DNA of 58,547 nucleotides, taken from NCBI GenBank assembly GCA_009937615.1, contig JAACFB010000019.1, positions 1 through 58,547 on the forward strand, written 5' to 3'. Both the position numbers and the translations under genes were made by a program. How positions within the stretch are numbered: position 1 is the first letter of the stretch; the number at the start of each line of letters is the position of its first letter. Shown piece by piece: positions 17,283 to 26,676 of this stretch. Below the pieces are notes generated by a model. That model did not search any database and was not told the origin of the DNA. It was given only the letters and a program-made list of their open reading frames with translations. Origin of the DNA: Gammaproteobacteria bacterium (GTDB taxonomy: Bacteria > Pseudomonadota > Gammaproteobacteria > Steroidobacterales > Woeseiaceae).

Positions 17283-18701
17283 ATGCAGCCCGCGATCCTC
17301 TGGTTCCGCCGCAATCTGCGTCTACGCGACAATTCTGCGCTCATCGGGGCAGTCGAGTCCGATCAACCCATTATCCCGGTCTATATTTTGGATTCGCTGG
17401 ACCAGGGCGGCGCGAGCCGCTGGTGGCTGCACCACAGCCTCGCCGATCTCGACTCGGCTTTGCGTGAATCGGGCTCGGGGCTGGTCCTGGCAGCCGGTGA
17501 CCCGGCCGACGTCTTAGCGAAAATCGTTCAGCAAACCGGCGCGGCCGGCCTGTACTTCGCACGCCGTTACGAGCCCCGGGGCAGGCGCGATGAGCAGGCG
17601 ATCGAGCGGGCTCTTGACGATTCCGTCGATATTCACGGCTTCGATGACAGCCTGCTCAACCATCCGGATACGGTGATGACTCAGGGACAGACCCCGTTTC
17701 GCGTCTACACCCCGTTCTGGAGAGCCGCGAGCAAGCTCGGCGAGCCCGCAGCTCCGCAACCCGCTCCCGCAGAGATCCGGTTTGCGGAGCATTCGGTGCC
17801 ATCGCTGCGGCTCTCGGACCTGCAGTTATTGCCTGCAACACCGGACTGGTCGCAGGGTCTTCGGGATAGCTGGCAGCCCGGCGAGGCCGGCGCATTACAT
17901 CGCTGCGACAATATTGCGGATGCCGTGATGAACTACGCCGAGGACCGGGACCGGCCCGATGTCGATTCGACCTCGCGGCTGTCGCCGCACCTGCATTTCG
18001 GCGAAATCAGCGTACGCGAGGCCTGGCACGCTATCCGGAGTGCGGAGGCGCAAAACCACTCGACCCGCGGGGCGGAAGCCCTGCTCAAACAACTTTACTG
18101 GCGCGATTTCAGTGCTTATCTTCTGTATCACTTTCCACAGCTGCCCGACACGCCGCTGCGCCCGGAGTTCGAGCATTTCCCCTGGTTAGACGACGCGGAA
18201 CTGCTCCGTGCATGGCAGTCCGGCCGCACCGGTTACCCGATCGTCGATGCCGGAATGCGTCAGCTCTGGACGACAGGCTGGATGCACAACCGGGTACGCA
18301 TGATCGCCGCGTCATTCCTCATCAAGGACCTGATGATTCCATGGCAACGAGGCGCGGCCTGGTTCATGGACACGCTCGTCGACGCCGATCTCGCTAACAA
18401 CTCCGCCAGCTGGCAATGGGTCGCGGGCTGCGGTACCGATGCCGCTCCCTACTTCCGAATTTTCAATCCAACCCTGCAGGGAACGAAGTTCGATCCGGAT
18501 GGGGTATACATACGGCGCTGGGTTCCGGAACTGGCACAAACGCCGGGGGGGTTCGTTCACGAACCCTGGCGCATGAGTCCTGAAGCCCAGGAGGCCGCAG
18601 GCTGCATCATCGACCGCGACTACCCGGGACCGATCGTTGACCATGGGGAAGCGCGCGCCAGGGCGCTCGAGGCCTACCAGGTAGTGCGATCCACACGATA
18701 G
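17283..18701 (+). CDS. phrB: Deoxyribodipyrimidine photolyase (class I CPD photolyase)
   Basis: 472 residues, full length, with GAGG seven bases before the ATG. The N-terminal antenna domain begins ILWFRRNLRLRDNSAL; the FAD domain contains TSRLSPHLHFGEIS, the GRTGYPIVDAGMRQLWTTGWMHNRVRM segment (residues about 313-340), and the DLANNSASWQWVAGCGTDAAPYFRIFNP region (about 365-395) that contacts flavin and the dimer. It repairs cyclobutane pyrimidine dimers with blue or near-UV light. Its divergent arrangement with lipid-modification genes over a shared control region suggests joint light or photo-oxidative control. Confidence 0.95.
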   Translation: MQPAILWFRRNLRLRDNSALIGAVESDQPIIPVYILDSLDQGGASRWWLHHSLADLDSALRESGSGLVLAAGDPADVLAKIVQQTGAAGLYFARRYEPRGRRDEQAIERALDDSVDIHGFDDSLLNHPDTVMTQGQTPFRVYTPFWRAASKLGEPAAPQPAPAEIRFAEHSVPSLRLSDLQLLPATPDWSQGLRDSWQPGEAGALHRCDNIADAVMNYAEDRDRPDVDSTSRLSPHLHFGEISVREAWHAIRSAEAQNHSTRGAEALLKQLYWRDFSAYLLYHFPQLPDTPLRPEFEHFPWLDDAELLRAWQSGRTGYPIVDAGMRQLWTTGWMHNRVRMIAASFLIKDLMIPWQRGAAWFMDTLVDADLANNSASWQWVAGCGTDAAPYFRIFNPTLQGTKFDPDGVYIRRWVPELAQTPGGFVHEPWRMSPEAQEAAGCIIDRDYPGPIVDHGEARARALEAYQVVRSTR

Positions 18702-18716
18702 CCGGCTGCAACCGGT

Positions 18717-20060
18717 TCAATTGACCGGCAGGCGCACCTCGAAACAGGCGCCGGGCTTGTCGGTATCGATCAGGCGCAAGGTTCCCTCATGCGCTCTCGC
18801 AACCAGCGACGCGAGGTAAAGACCCAGGCCGGTACCGCCCGATTCACGCGTGCGCGACGGATCGCCGCGGTAAAACGGCTCACCAATGTGCGCCGCCTGG
18901 TCCGCCGGGATTCCGGGGCCGTTGTCACGCACGGTGAATACGAGATCCGATCCATCCCGGAAGAACGACAGCTCGACCGCACCGTCCTCCGGATTTGAGT
19001 AACGAAGCGCATTGCTCAACAGGTTCTTTAACAGCAGCGTGACGCGGGCCTCGTCTATCTCGGCGACGATCGGCTCGAGCGGGCGATTGACGTCGATACG
19101 TACCTGCTCATCGTCCCGCGAGAAGAAGTCATCGAGCAATTCATCGATCAGTTCGCCAACAACGACGCGGGTTCGCGCCAGCTGAGCATGACGAACGTTC
19201 AGTCGCTCGGCCTCGAGCAGCGATGCGACGATCTTCTCCATCTCAACGATTTCGGCCCGCAGCGAGAGCCTGTTTTCTTCGTCGTCGATAAATTCAAGCA
19301 TGAGCCGCATTCGCGACAACGGCGTCCTGAGTTCGTGACTGATACCGAGCAGCAACGCGCGCTTTGCGTCGAGCATGCGCCCAACGTCGCCCGCCAACCG
19401 GTTGATATCCCTGGCCAGATCACCGAGCTGGTCCTGACGAATCTTGGTGATTCGGTGATCAAGGTTGCCGCGCCCTATCTGGGCCGCGCCGCGGCGAATG
19501 TCGCGTATGGGTATGAACAGCCAGCGGACAGCGATATAGGCCAGCAACAGGAGCGTCAAACCCTGGGCGATGATCTGCATCACGAGGTCCGGGCCCTGCT
19601 TGACGTCGGCAATTCTCGGCGTCGAAACAATGATGACGTAGCCCCCCTGCTGCATCCTGAGAAAAGCATGATTGTCTCTGCTCGCGAAGTCGATGCCGCG
19701 AAGTTCGTCCACCCAGGCCCCGGGGTCATCGCTGAATAGCGGGCTCGGCGCGAATGTCAGTTGGTCCGCGCGTGGAAAGTTCGGATCCGACGCCCAGTCG
19801 ATATCCGGTCCGAGGATACGTATATCGACGGGCACGCTTTGCGTAATCGCGATCGCACGATCAATTTGCGGCGGCGTACCGATGTCTTCGCGCACGTAAT
19901 GCACGTGCAGGGACAGGTGACCGCTGATCAGGCCACGAATTTCGTCGCTATTGTAAACCCGTTGTATCGCCTTGAGCGTGCCGAAAACAAACAGCCCGCC
20001 CAGCAGCACGAAGATCGCCAGCAGGCGAAACGATAGCGACCCGGCCAGTCGTTTAATCAT
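18717..20060 (-). CDS. Sensor histidine kinase, CpxA/RstB-like
   Basis: 447 residues. A transmembrane helix at about 10-30, a periplasmic sensor region of about 130 residues, a second helix near 165-185, then HAMP, HisKA with SHELRTPLSRMR (phospho-accepting His242), and HATPase_c with NLLSNALRYS, RDNGPGIP and GGTGLGLYL. It overlaps the response-regulator stop by eight bases. The sensor domain shows no obvious run of metal-binding His, Cys or Met, so control of the neighbouring copper genes is not evident from its sequence; an envelope-stress role is equally possible. Confidence 0.9.
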   Translation of the reverse strand: MIKRLAGSLSFRLLAIFVLLGGLFVFGTLKAIQRVYNSDEIRGLISGHLSLHVHYVREDIGTPPQIDRAIAITQSVPVDIRILGPDIDWASDPNFPRADQLTFAPSPLFSDDPGAWVDELRGIDFASRDNHAFLRMQQGGYVIIVSTPRIADVKQGPDLVMQIIAQGLTLLLLAYIAVRWLFIPIRDIRRGAAQIGRGNLDHRITKIRQDQLGDLARDINRLAGDVGRMLDAKRALLLGISHELRTPLSRMRLMLEFIDDEENRLSLRAEIVEMEKIVASLLEAERLNVRHAQLARTRVVVGELIDELLDDFFSRDDEQVRIDVNRPLEPIVAEIDEARVTLLLKNLLSNALRYSNPEDGAVELSFFRDGSDLVFTVRDNGPGIPADQAAHIGEPFYRGDPSRTRESGGTGLGLYLASLVARAHEGTLRLIDTDKPGACFEVRLPVN

Positions 20061-20748
20061 CCGTCAGCGGCACGCCTATGAAGGAGTAGCCCCGACCCCA
20101 CACCGTCTGTATGAATCGCGGCGGTTTGACAGAGTCGCCGAGCTTTTGTCGCAAGCGGCTGATCATGATGTCGACCGAGCGCGTCAGGATTGCCGCATCG
20201 ATGCCGCGCAGCTCGCTCAGTATGTCGTCTCGCGAGAGCTTGCGACCGTGCCGGCGCGCGAGGATCAGCAGCAGCTCGTACTCCATGGATGTCAGGTCGA
20301 TGAGCTTGCCATCGACGGTAACGGCTCTCGATTCAGTGTCGATGCTCAGGCCTTCGAAATCCATCTTGCCGGCCGTAGATCCGGTCGACTCCGCACGCCG
20401 CAGCGTCGCCTGGACTCGGGCGACCAGCTCCCTGGGTTCGAACGGCTTGCCAACGTAATCATCGGCCCCCAGCTCGAGGCCAGACACGCGGTCGATCACA
20501 TCGCCTCTGGCAGTCAGCATGATGATCGGAAGATTGCTGGTTTTACGAATCTCCCGGCAAATCTCGAAGCCGTCCTTGCCCGGCAGCATGACGTCGAGGA
20601 GCAGCAGATCCGGATCCTCGCGTCGTAGTTTCCTGAAGCCCTCCTGCGCCTCGAAGGCGCATATGAGGGTGATGCCGAAGCGCTTGAAATATGCCTGCAG
20701 CAGCTCCGAGTGTTTTTTATCGTCATCGATAAGAAGTACTTTCGTCAT
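20053..20748 (-). CDS. OmpR-family response regulator, CpxR/RstA-like
   Basis: 231 residues from ATG 20748. The receiver domain has the acidic pair Asp8/Asp9, phospho-acceptor Asp52 (LLLLDVMLPG) and Lys101 (GKPFEP). The C-terminal winged-helix DNA-binding domain ends with TRSVDIMISRLRQKLGD and TVWGRGYSF. It is the partner of the kinase encoded immediately downstream. The gene lies 201 bases behind cusA on the same strand, so it could be partly read from the copper operon or from its own promoter in that gap. Confidence 0.93.
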   Translation of the reverse strand: MTKVLLIDDDKKHSELLQAYFKRFGITLICAFEAQEGFRKLRREDPDLLLLDVMLPGKDGFEICREIRKTSNLPIIMLTARGDVIDRVSGLELGADDYVGKPFEPRELVARVQATLRRAESTGSTAGKMDFEGLSIDTESRAVTVDGKLIDLTSMEYELLLILARRHGRKLSRDDILSELRGIDAAILTRSVDIMISRLRQKLGDSVKPPRFIQTVWGRGYSFIGVPLTDD

Positions 20749-20949
20749 GGCGTAATGATAGCGCGTGTCAAAGGCCGGAGCGCAGCGATGTGAGTCCGAC
20801 GAAACATCTGGATACATTCTGCAACGTAATAGAGACCCTTCGCGGTCGGGATGCGGAGAATATTGCGTCAGTTTAGGGTTCAGATCCGCTGCAGTCGTGG
20901 CCACTGCACACGAACCTCGCGTCAAAATCCCCCGAAAGGACTCATAGCT

Positions 20950-23900
20950 TTATGCGTCCCCGACTATCCCCGCCGCGTGCGGGGATTTTTTTGTCCCGCG
21001 TCCACGCCACAGCAGGAACAGTGCGGGAATCACGACCAGCGTCAGCATCGTAGCGCTGATCATGCCGCCGATCATAGGCGCGGCTATTCGTCGCATGACC
21101 TCGGCGCCTGCCCCACCGCCAAGCATGATCGGCAGCAGACCCGCAACGACAGCAGCAAAAGTCATCATGATAGGCCGGACCCGGAGCAAGGCACCCTCGA
21201 TTACGGCCTGCCGCACATCGGCATAGGACAGGGCTTGTCCACGAGCCTGCGCGTCATCGAGACGCCGGCCAAGCGCCTGGTTCAGATACACGAGCATCAC
21301 GACACCGATCTCGACCGCCACACCGGCGAGGGCGATGAAGCCGACGCCGACCGCGACGGATACTTCGTAATCGAGCACGTACAAAAGCCAGATGCCGCCG
21401 ATCAAGGCCATCGGCAAAGTGCCGAGGATGATCGCCACTTCTGCAAAGCGCCGGAAATGGATGTAAAGCAACAGCACGATGACGGCTAGCGTAGCCGGTC
21501 CGACAACGGCGAGGCGCTGCTGTGCGCGCACCATGTATTCGTACTGGCCCGACCAGGTCAGCGAGTACCCGGCAGGCAGCGAAACCCGCTCAGCAACTAC
21601 CTGCCGGGCTTCGGTTACGAAGGAGCCAAGGTCGCGCCCGGCAATATCGACATAGGTCCAGCCGTTCAGGCGAGCGTTCTCGCTCTTGATGACAGGCGGT
21701 CCATCGACCACCCTGACGTCGGCGACGTCTGCTAGCGCAATGCGCGCCCCCTGCGGCGCCACGATCGGGAGCAGTCTCAATTGCTCGACCGAGTCGCGAA
21801 CCCGTTGCGGGTAGCGCAGGTTGACGGGATATCGTTCCAGGCCTTCGACCGTTTCTGTCACGTTCATGCCGCCCACCGCAGAGCGAACGATGTCCTGTAC
21901 GTCAACGATATTGAGACCGAATCGCGATGCGCGTTTACGGTCTATGTCCACTTCAATGTAGCGCCCGCCCGCGACGCGCTCGGAGTAGACGGACACGATC
22001 CCGTCTACGTCAGCGAGCGCGCGCTCGATCTCACGGCCGATGCGCTCGATGACGGTCAGATCGGGTCCCGCGACCTTGATGCCAACCGGCGTTTTTATAC
22101 CTGTCGCCAGCATGTCGATCCGTGTCTTTATCGGCATCACCCATGCGTTGGTCAGTCCCGGATAGTTGACGACCCGGTCAAGCTCGGCTCGCAACGTCTC
22201 GGGCGTCATGCCGGGGCGCCATTCGCTGCGCGGTTTCAGCTGAATGACGGTTTCGATCATGGTCAGCGGCGCCGGATCGGTTGCGGTTTCCGCGCGACCG
22301 ATCTTGCCGAAGACCTGCCTGACTTCGGGTACTGTGCGTATCATCCGGTCCGTGTGCTGCAGTATCTCTCGACCCTTGTCGATCGATACGCCCGGGTAGG
22401 TTGTCGGCATGTACATCAGGTCGCCCTCGTCGAGCGGCGGCATGAATTCGGAACCCAGCTTTGTCACGGGCCACAGCCCGGCCAGGAGGATGAACGCCGC
22501 CAGCACGAGCGTCGCCCTGGGGAAACGGATGACCCTGTCAACGACAGGTCGATACAGCGCTATCAGGACACGGTTGATTGGATTCGCCTTTTCCGGCCGG
22601 ATGGCGCCGCGGATGAAGTAGCCCATCAGCACCGGCACCAGCGTAATCGACAGCCCCGCCGCCGCCGCCATTGCATAGGTCTTTGTCAGCGCCAACGGCG
22701 CAAACAGCCGCCCCTCCTGGGCTTCGAGAGTGAATACCGGCAGAAAACTCAGGGTAATAATGACGAGAGAAAAGAACAGCGGCGGTCCGACCTCGCTCGC
22801 AGCCTTCGTAATCACCTGCCAGCGATTCGTATCCGTGAGTGGTTCACGCTCTATGTGCTTATGAACGTTTTCGATCATGACGATCGCTGCGTCTACCATT
22901 GCGCCGATCGCAATCGCGATGCCACCCAGTGACATGATGTTGGCATTCATCCCCTGCAGGCGAATCACGATGAAAGCGATCAGGATCCCGATCGGCAGGC
23001 TGACGACGATCACCATCGACGATCGAATGTGGAACAGAAACAGCGCGCAAACCAGCGCGACGACCACGAACTCCTCGATCAGCTTGCGCTCGAGCGTATC
23101 GACCGCGCTTTCTATGAGCGTGGACCGGTCATAGGTCGTAACGATCTCCACGCCGTCGGGAAGACTGCGCTCCAGCTGCGACAGGCGCTCCTTGACGGCC
23201 TGTATCGTCGTCAACGCATTCTCTCCGGAGCGCATCACGATCACAGCTCCCACGACTTCGCCTTCACCGTTGAGGTCCGCGATACCGCGGCGCATCTGCG
23301 GCCCAAGCCGAATCTCTGCAACGTCAGAGAGAACAACCGGCGTGCCATTCTGGTTGACGCCCAGCGGAATGTCGGCGAGGTCGTCGAGGCCCTGCAGATA
23401 GCCTGTGGCACGAACCATGTATTCGGCCTCGGCCATCTCGACGACCGAACCCCCGGTCTCCTGGTTACCCTGTTGAATCGCGAGCTTTAGTTTCGCTAGG
23501 GGTAATCCAAATGCCCTCAGCTTGTCGGGATCGACGACCACCTGGTATTGCCGAACCATGCCACCAATCGTGGCGACCTCGGCTACGCCGGGGATCGTCT
23601 GCAACTCGAACTTGAGAAACCAGTCCTGCAACGTGCGCAGCTGAGCCAGATCGTTCTGTCCCGTGCGATCAACCAGCGCATATTCGAATATCCAACCAAC
23701 GCCCGTAGCGTCGGGACCCAGCGCCGGCTTGGCGCTGAGCGGCAGGCGTCCTGACACCTGGCTCAGGTATTCGAGTACCCGTGACCGCGCCCAGTAAAGA
23801 TCCGTGCCGTCCTCGAAGATGATGTAAACATACGAATCGCCGAAAAACGAGAAGCCGCGTACCGTTACGGCCCGGGGCACCGCCAGCATTGCCGTTGTCA

Positions 23901-24105
23901 GAGGATAGGTCACCTGGTCCTCGACGACCTGGGGTGCCTGCCCCGGAAACGATGTCTTGATGATGACCTGCACGTCGGACAGATCAGGCAACGCATCGAC
24001 GGGTGTCTCACGCAGCGAGTAGAGTCCTGCCAGCGCAACGAATCCCGTCGCGATGAGCACGAGAAAGCGGTTGGCGATCGACCATCGTATCAGCCCGACG
24101 ATCAT
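20950..24105 (-). CDS. cusA: Cu(I)/Ag(I) efflux RND transporter CusA
   Basis: 1051 residues, full-length heavy-metal RND pump that drives proton-coupled export of monovalent copper or silver through CusB and CusC. The proton-relay Asp405 lies in VDAAIVMIEN. The three methionines that bind Cu(I)/Ag(I) in E. coli CusA (573, 623, 672) have equivalents at Met566 (YMPTT), Met616 (PLTMIET) and Met665 (RIDMLATG), all with the same offset of seven, which argues for copper/silver rather than zinc, cobalt or nickel. The start overlaps the cusB stop (ATGA). The C-terminal codons form a plus-strand terminator hairpin. Confidence 0.95.
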   Translation of the reverse strand: MIVGLIRWSIANRFLVLIATGFVALAGLYSLRETPVDALPDLSDVQVIIKTSFPGQAPQVVEDQVTYPLTTAMLAVPRAVTVRGFSFFGDSYVYIIFEDGTDLYWARSRVLEYLSQVSGRLPLSAKPALGPDATGVGWIFEYALVDRTGQNDLAQLRTLQDWFLKFELQTIPGVAEVATIGGMVRQYQVVVDPDKLRAFGLPLAKLKLAIQQGNQETGGSVVEMAEAEYMVRATGYLQGLDDLADIPLGVNQNGTPVVLSDVAEIRLGPQMRRGIADLNGEGEVVGAVIVMRSGENALTTIQAVKERLSQLERSLPDGVEIVTTYDRSTLIESAVDTLERKLIEEFVVVALVCALFLFHIRSSMVIVVSLPIGILIAFIVIRLQGMNANIMSLGGIAIAIGAMVDAAIVMIENVHKHIEREPLTDTNRWQVITKAASEVGPPLFFSLVIITLSFLPVFTLEAQEGRLFAPLALTKTYAMAAAAGLSITLVPVLMGYFIRGAIRPEKANPINRVLIALYRPVVDRVIRFPRATLVLAAFILLAGLWPVTKLGSEFMPPLDEGDLMYMPTTYPGVSIDKGREILQHTDRMIRTVPEVRQVFGKIGRAETATDPAPLTMIETVIQLKPRSEWRPGMTPETLRAELDRVVNYPGLTNAWVMPIKTRIDMLATGIKTPVGIKVAGPDLTVIERIGREIERALADVDGIVSVYSERVAGGRYIEVDIDRKRASRFGLNIVDVQDIVRSAVGGMNVTETVEGLERYPVNLRYPQRVRDSVEQLRLLPIVAPQGARIALADVADVRVVDGPPVIKSENARLNGWTYVDIAGRDLGSFVTEARQVVAERVSLPAGYSLTWSGQYEYMVRAQQRLAVVGPATLAVIVLLLYIHFRRFAEVAIILGTLPMALIGGIWLLYVLDYEVSVAVGVGFIALAGVAVEIGVVMLVYLNQALGRRLDDAQARGQALSYADVRQAVIEGALLRVRPIMMTFAAVVAGLLPIMLGGGAGAEVMRRIAAPMIGGMISATMLTLVVIPALFLLWRGRGTKKSPHAAGIVGDA
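20966..20992 (+). terminator. Strong plus-strand intrinsic terminator at the 3' end of cusA
   Basis: ATCCCCGC (20966-20973) pairs perfectly with GCGGGGAT (20979-20986) around a five-base loop and is followed by seven T residues on the plus strand. On the minus strand this sequence encodes the last residues of CusA, so the T-run is on the wrong side to terminate cusA. No plus-strand gene precedes it within 2 kb. It may end an antisense or small RNA from about 20750-20965, or act against plus-strand transcription into cusA. Confidence 0.6.
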
Positions 24106-25352
24106 CGCTCAGGCTCCGACCGGTTACGGGTCTCATTAACGGGTTCGTCCGAAACACCCTGCATGCGCGATAGCGCCGCCTCGATATTCGACTCCGAATC
24201 GATCAGGAACTGGCCGGACGTAACGATCCGGTCGCCGGCTGACACACCGCTGATGATTGCCACACGACCCCCGGATTCGATACCGATTTCAACGGGTTGC
24301 GCACGAAAATGCCCGTCGCCGAGGGCCATGACCACTCGATCGACGGTTCCGCCGCGAATCAGGGCTTCGCGGGGAACGTGCACGACCTCGCCCGTATCGT
24401 CGCCGCGTATCGTGACCCGGGCGAACATGTTCGGCCGCAGCTCATCGGTTTTGTTATCAAAGCGCAAGCGTACCTTCAGTGTTCGCGTCTGCGGATCGAG
24501 TTCCGGATAAACATAGTCGACAGTGCCGTACAGCAGCTTGCCCGGCAGGTAGTCGAGTTCGACCATCGCCTCATGACCCGACTTGACCCACGCAGCCTGG
24601 CGCTCGAATACTTCCGCCAGGATCCAGACGCGGTCGAGATCAGCAACCGACATGACGTTTGTTGCCGGCGTGACATAAATGCCCTCGCGCACCCCGAGGT
24701 GTGCGACGACTCCGTCCCGCTCCGCATAAACCCGCACGCGCTGTTCGACCTTGCGCTGCTTATTCAGGCGATCGATCTCGGCAGTCGTCATGCCGAGAGC
24801 AGCGAGCCGCTCGCGCGACGCTTCGTGCAAGGCGGTGTTGCGGCTCTGGAGCGCTGCGAGATACTCTTCCTGGGCATTGACGAGAGTTGGCGAATACAGT
24901 TCGAACAGGACCTGTCCGCGCTCGACAGCGTCCCCCGTTGACGTCACCGACAGTTGTTCAAGCCAGCCATCGACTCGGGTATGAATGTGCTGCAGCGTAT
25001 CCTCGTCGTAGCCCACGTAGCCGACCGTTTCAATCTGGCGCTGCAGAATGCCGCTCTCCGCGACATCGGTTCGAACTCCCAGGTTGCTGACGATGAGCGG
25101 GTCGATCGACACTACACCGGACTCCGAGTCCGGCGCATACACAGGCACCAGCTCCATGCCCATCGGTGATTTGCCAGGCGCGTCGCGCCGGTAGTCCGGA
25201 TCCATCGGGGCAACCCAGTACAACACCTCGCGCTCATTGTCCGCAGCGGGCGGGTTTGTCGGGCCGGATGCGGGATTCCAGTTTCGTCCTAGGGCAAACC
25301 CGATCACGATTGATGCAAGCAGTGCGACAACGATAATTGATGCTCTGGTCAT
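24102..25352 (-). CDS. cusB: Cu(I)/Ag(I) efflux periplasmic adaptor CusB
   Basis: 416 residues. An N-terminal membrane anchor (IIVVALLASIVIGFALG) is followed by a heavy-metal-binding segment YWVAPMDPDYRRDAPGKSPM then GMELVPVY (about residues 45-75): a Met-only version of the motif that in many homologues has Cys. The rest is the membrane-fusion adaptor with lipoyl/barrel-sandwich and alpha-hairpin parts (EQLSVTSTGDAVERGQ; VREGIYVTPATNVMSVADL). An excellent GGAGGT ribosome-binding site lies inside the 3' end of the upstream gene. It links CusA to the outer-membrane channel and can present Cu(I) to the pump. Confidence 0.94.
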   Translation of the reverse strand: MTRASIIVVALLASIVIGFALGRNWNPASGPTNPPAADNEREVLYWVAPMDPDYRRDAPGKSPMGMELVPVYAPDSESGVVSIDPLIVSNLGVRTDVAESGILQRQIETVGYVGYDEDTLQHIHTRVDGWLEQLSVTSTGDAVERGQVLFELYSPTLVNAQEEYLAALQSRNTALHEASRERLAALGMTTAEIDRLNKQRKVEQRVRVYAERDGVVAHLGVREGIYVTPATNVMSVADLDRVWILAEVFERQAAWVKSGHEAMVELDYLPGKLLYGTVDYVYPELDPQTRTLKVRLRFDNKTDELRPNMFARVTIRGDDTGEVVHVPREALIRGGTVDRVVMALGDGHFRAQPVEIGIESGGRVAIISGVSAGDRIVTSGQFLIDSESNIEAALSRMQGVSDEPVNETRNRSEPER

Positions 25353-26620
25353 TGGGAGATACCTCCTAGATTTGCGAGCAGGGCATAACTTTGGGCCCGC
25401 TCGACCTGCAGCCGGATGTGCTCGAGACGTGTATTGAGATTGTCGATATAGCCCCGCATAACGTCAGCAAAATCGCCGTTGCCGGATTGATAGGCAACCA
25501 GCGAGGCTCGCGCCTGATCCTCGGTCTGAAGAAGAATCAACTGCTCGTAAAGGTCGATTCGCCGGCTCAGATCATGCCAGCGGGCATATTCCGCATCCAA
25601 CCGGCTGAAGAGCCTGCGCTGCAGTTGCGCTTTTGTTTCCTGCGCGGCGCGTCGGTCGAAAAGGGCTGCCGACAAGTTACTGTCGACCGACTTTTTACTG
25701 AAGAATGGCAGGTCCACGGTAAGTACCAGGCTCACGAAATCGGAACGAGGCTCGCCGGTCGCGAGCACTCCTTCCCGATAGCTGTAGCCAAGATCCAGCG
25801 CCCAGCCCGGTTTCGATCCCTCTTCGGCAAGATCGACCCGCGCCTCCCGTGAAGCGATTTCATCATCTGCCGCGCGCAGGGCCGGGTGCCGCAGCAAGCC
25901 CTGGTGAATCTCCCCAAGTTCCGGCACGTGGCTCCAGTTGGGAAGGCCGGTCGCCATCGGCCTGGCGGCGTTCTCTCCGACCCACTCGCTGAGCGCGGCC
26001 CTGGCGCCTGCGTACTGCCGGTCGATATCGATAAGCCGGTCATCGAGGCGGCTGAGCTCGAGCTCGGCGCGCAACACATCCTGCTGATTTCTGCGGCCCA
26101 CGGCATACAGCGAACGGGCTATCGTCGCGAGGTCGCTGAAAAACGGCCGCGATTCACTGACCAGTTCGTGTGCGCGATGCCAGTAATACGCATCGAGCCA
26201 GGCGTGGCGCACCGCGGTCAGCACGTCGAAACCCCTGGCAGTAGCGCTCGCATTTACCGAACTTGCCTGCAGGTTCATCTGGCGCGCGCTGATCTCGCGC
26301 GACTTGCCCGGGGGAAACGCCTGGCGAACCGCGACGAGCGCGTGTGTCATGCCCTCGGTTGAGAAACCGCCGGATTCGATCGGGAAATTGTTGAGCCCGA
26401 CGCGAAGAACCGGATCAGGAAGCTGTGCTGCAGCAATGGCGCGTTGCTCGAGTGCGCTCGCCTGCGCCTGCAGCGCCGCCTGTCCGGGTTCGCTGACGAG
26501 CGCCAGGTCTTCCGCTTCGGCAAGCGTCAATGGCACCTGGCGCTCCGACAGCGCGGCGGCTGAATACAACAAGAAAACTACGAAAATACATGAGGGCAAT
26601 CGCCCACTGGAAAACGTCAT
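25349..26620 (-). CDS. cusC: CusC/TolC-family outer-membrane efflux channel
   Basis: 423 residues. A signal peptide (FVVFLLYSAAALS) precedes two repeats of the outer-membrane efflux domain: LTLAEAEDLALVSEPGQAAL with long amphipathic helices, and LLRHPALRAADDEIASREAR in the second half. NNFPIESGGFSTEGMTHA is typical of the heavy-metal group. It completes the tripartite efflux complex with the products of the two overlapping downstream genes. GGAGAT seven bases before the ATG serves as its ribosome-binding site. Confidence 0.9.
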   Translation of the reverse strand: MTFSSGRLPSCIFVVFLLYSAAALSERQVPLTLAEAEDLALVSEPGQAALQAQASALEQRAIAAAQLPDPVLRVGLNNFPIESGGFSTEGMTHALVAVRQAFPPGKSREISARQMNLQASSVNASATARGFDVLTAVRHAWLDAYYWHRAHELVSESRPFFSDLATIARSLYAVGRRNQQDVLRAELELSRLDDRLIDIDRQYAGARAALSEWVGENAARPMATGLPNWSHVPELGEIHQGLLRHPALRAADDEIASREARVDLAEEGSKPGWALDLGYSYREGVLATGEPRSDFVSLVLTVDLPFFSKKSVDSNLSAALFDRRAAQETKAQLQRRLFSRLDAEYARWHDLSRRIDLYEQLILLQTEDQARASLVAYQSGNGDFADVMRGYIDNLNTRLEHIRLQVERAQSYALLANLGGISQ

Positions 26621-26676
26621 CGACTGGATCTCCTTCGTTACGAACCGAACAGAAACGGCTTACAACGAAGTGATCG

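Noticed and set aside
18702..18730. CCGG-rich inverted repeats between photolyase and the histidine kinase gene
   Set aside because: Short, overlapping options and no T-run; not convincing as a terminator.
21781..22932. Long plus-strand reading of 383 codons inside cusA
   Set aside because: It is the antisense of a complete, motif-rich CusA sequence; its translation is rich in Arg, His and Asp without any family pattern, as expected for a shadow in high-GC DNA.
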